Assembly (NCBI GenBank): GCA_900554345.1
Contig: USHH01000094.1
Coordinates: 1 to 8,136 of the forward strand
Source: an uncultured Bacteroidales bacterium
GTDB taxonomy: Bacteria > Bacteroidota > Bacteroidia > Bacteroidales > Muribaculaceae
Direction: 5' to 3'
Length of the DNA stretch: 8,136 bases
A program made the position numbers and the translations under genes. The notes below the pieces were generated by a model. That model ran no database searches. It was not told the origin of the DNA and saw only the letters and a program-made list of their open reading frames with translations. How positions within the stretch are numbered: position 1 is the stretch's first letter; each line of letters opens with the position of its first letter. Below, piece after piece: positions 7,348-8,136 of this stretch.

Positions 7348-7380
7348 CAAAGATAGTGAATTTTGTGGTTAAATCACAAT
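7348..7380 (-). promoter_or_regulatory. Bacteroidota-type promoter of the SNF2 operon
   Basis: Read on the minus strand, TATCTTTG (7355-7348) is an exact match to the TAnnTTTG -7 element of Bacteroides sigma-ABfr promoters. ATTG at 7380-7377, 21 bases upstream, fits a minimal -33 TTG element. The box ends 16 bases before the ATG at 7331, so transcription should start near 7340-7344 and the leader would be only about 9-13 bases. It lies in the AT-rich spacer, as expected. Confidence 0.75.
7363..7379. promoter_or_regulatory. 17-bp inverted repeat in promoter spacer, candidate operator
   Basis: TTGTGGTTAAATCACAA is a near-perfect dyad: TTGTG/CACAA arms at the ends, matching TT/AA inside, and one mismatched pair flanking them around a central A. 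It sits between the -7 and -33 elements and overlaps the -33 TTG, where a bound dimer would block RNA polymerase. It resembles a CRP-type site (TGTGA/TCACA), but the arm spacing is one base too short. The stem is too AT-rich and has no T-run, so it is unlikely to be a terminator. The regulator is unknown. Confidence 0.45.
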
Positions 7381-7426
7381 AAATGTCTCATAATATAGTC
7401 AAAAGCATATTTTCCGCCGTTAGGAG

Positions 7427-8136
7427 TCAGTTTCCGGGCTCCGTTATGCGCGCGGCCACGGGCTTCCCGTTGTAGAGGCGGATCGCGAGGCCGGCTCCGA
7501 GCGGAAGGTCGTCGGCGAGCCGGAAGCGGCGTGGCTGTATCCAGTAGTTTTGGCCGGAGTCGTCGGTGAGGCGCCACGCCACCGGGGAAGTCTTGGCGAC
7601 GCTCCCCGGCTGCGGGGTCACGGCCGCTTTGTGGAATGTCTTCCTTACCTTCACCTCCGGCAGCGACTCATATATGGCCTCGTCGGCCAGAGGCATCACA
7701 CGGCGATAGGTGTCTTCGGGGCTTTCGGGCGTCACGTCGTCGGGCACCACGGCTCTCAGCCGGGTGTGGAGTGCGGGCAGATGCCATCCCATGGAGCCGT
7801 AGAGGGTCTCCACTATCGAGAGCTCCCAGGCCGCCTGGGGGAGGCACCCCTTGCTGAGCCATACCTCGGCAAGGCGCAGATGTATGCGGCCCTTGAACTG
7901 CTGCTGTCCCGGCGCCTTCAGCGCCCTGGCGTAGAGGGCGAGCCTGAGACGCGGGTTTTCACCGGCAGGGATGAGCGAGGCCAGGCGGCTCCAGAGATGG
8001 AACTTTCCGGGAGCCAGAAGAATGGCGTTCCTGAGGAGACGCCGGGCGTCGTCTCTCTCCCCTTTAAGGATATGTAGGGCGGCGCGCTGGGCGAGGAGGT
8101 TGCAGGAGTCCGGGAAATCGGCAAGAGCCCTGCCGA
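7427..8136 (-). CDS. TPR-like helical-repeat protein with C-terminal small beta domain, partial (5' end outside window)
   Basis: The minus frame is open from the window edge to the TGA at 7429-7427, giving the last 235 residues. A GTG at 7813 is internal, because the frame continues upstream without a stop and with the same repeat pattern. The first 110 or so residues are helix pairs with TPR-like spacing and composition: DFPDSCNLLAQRAALHILKG, then RDDARRLLRNAILLAPGKFH, then GRIHLRLAEVWLSKG followed by an LPQAAWELSIVETLYG helix. A linker follows. The last 50 residues (PVAWRLTDDSGQNYWI, then PRRFRLADDLPLGAGLAIRLYNGKPVAARI, trimmed) read as a five-strand barrel of SH3 or cold-shock/OB type. The fold suggests a scaffold with a nucleic-acid or peptide-binding tip, but the function is unknown. 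It is vaguely like TPR proteins with a cold-shock-like end (DUF7017 type), a recollection I cannot verify. No GC-rich terminator follows before the SNF2 promoter. Confidence 0.8.
   Translation of the reverse strand, partial: GRALADFPDSCNLLAQRAALHILKGERDDARRLLRNAILLAPGKFHLWSRLASLIPAGENPRLRLALYARALKAPGQQQFKGRIHLRLAEVWLSKGCLPQAAWELSIVETLYGSMGWHLPALHTRLRAVVPDDVTPESPEDTYRRVMPLADEAIYESLPEVKVRKTFHKAAVTPQPGSVAKTSPVAWRLTDDSGQNYWIQPRRFRLADDLPLGAGLAIRLYNGKPVAARITEPGN

Noticed and set aside
7363..7379. Dyad as a CRP/FNR box or as an intrinsic terminator of the TPR-like gene
   Set aside because: Arm spacing is one base shorter than TGTGA-N6-TCACA. As a hairpin it is short, AT-rich and has no following T-run.
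7401..7414. Weak hairpin just after the stop of the TPR-like gene (AAAA/TTTT arms around TATGC)
   Set aside because: Four A-T pairs alone would not form a stable terminator.
7374..7577. 67-codon minus-strand open frame reaching into the spacer before the SNF2 gene
   Set aside because: Most of it overlaps the TPR-like gene out of frame and is Arg/Pro-rich, typical of an off-frame reading of GC-rich DNA. The tail in the spacer is too short to support a gene.

Overview
The window looks like chromosomal DNA of a GC-rich member of the Bacteroidota, probably a gut Bacteroidales. Support for this is a TAnnTTTG-type promoter element (the Bacteroidota -7 box), the absence of clear Shine-Dalgarno sequences, a secreted GH92 alpha-mannosidase, and gene bodies much richer in GC than the AT-rich spacer at 7332-7426. 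I cannot name the genus.

Layout: positions 1-303 (+) are the 3' end of an RluA-family pseudouridine synthase. Everything else is on the minus strand and is read from right to left. First comes the 3' part of a gene for a helical-repeat (TPR-like) protein with a small C-terminal beta-rich domain (8136-7427, cut by the window edge). A 95-bp spacer follows, with a good promoter and an embedded 17-bp inverted repeat. Next are a full-length SNF2-family ATPase (7331-4530), a 634-residue protein joined to it by an ATGA stop/start overlap (4533-2629), and, after 36 bp, a secreted GH92 glycosidase (2592-310). The GH92 gene converges on the pseudouridine synthase gene with only 6 bp between the stop codons.

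The SNF2 ATPase and the 634-residue protein are translationally coupled and probably work together on DNA or nucleoprotein. The C-terminal third of the partner resembles, by eye, the winged-helix plus XPB/Ssl2-N-terminal-like 'helicase-associated' architecture, which would make it a dedicated helicase partner. This pair is the most promising lead for an undescribed system, but nothing here shows defence, repair or any other specific role. The GH92 gene is metabolically unrelated (mannose release from glycans in the envelope) and may simply be cotranscribed or have a promoter I cannot recognise. There are no RNA genes, CRISPR arrays, insertion sequences or attachment sites that I can support, and no gene-free stretch over 300 bases.
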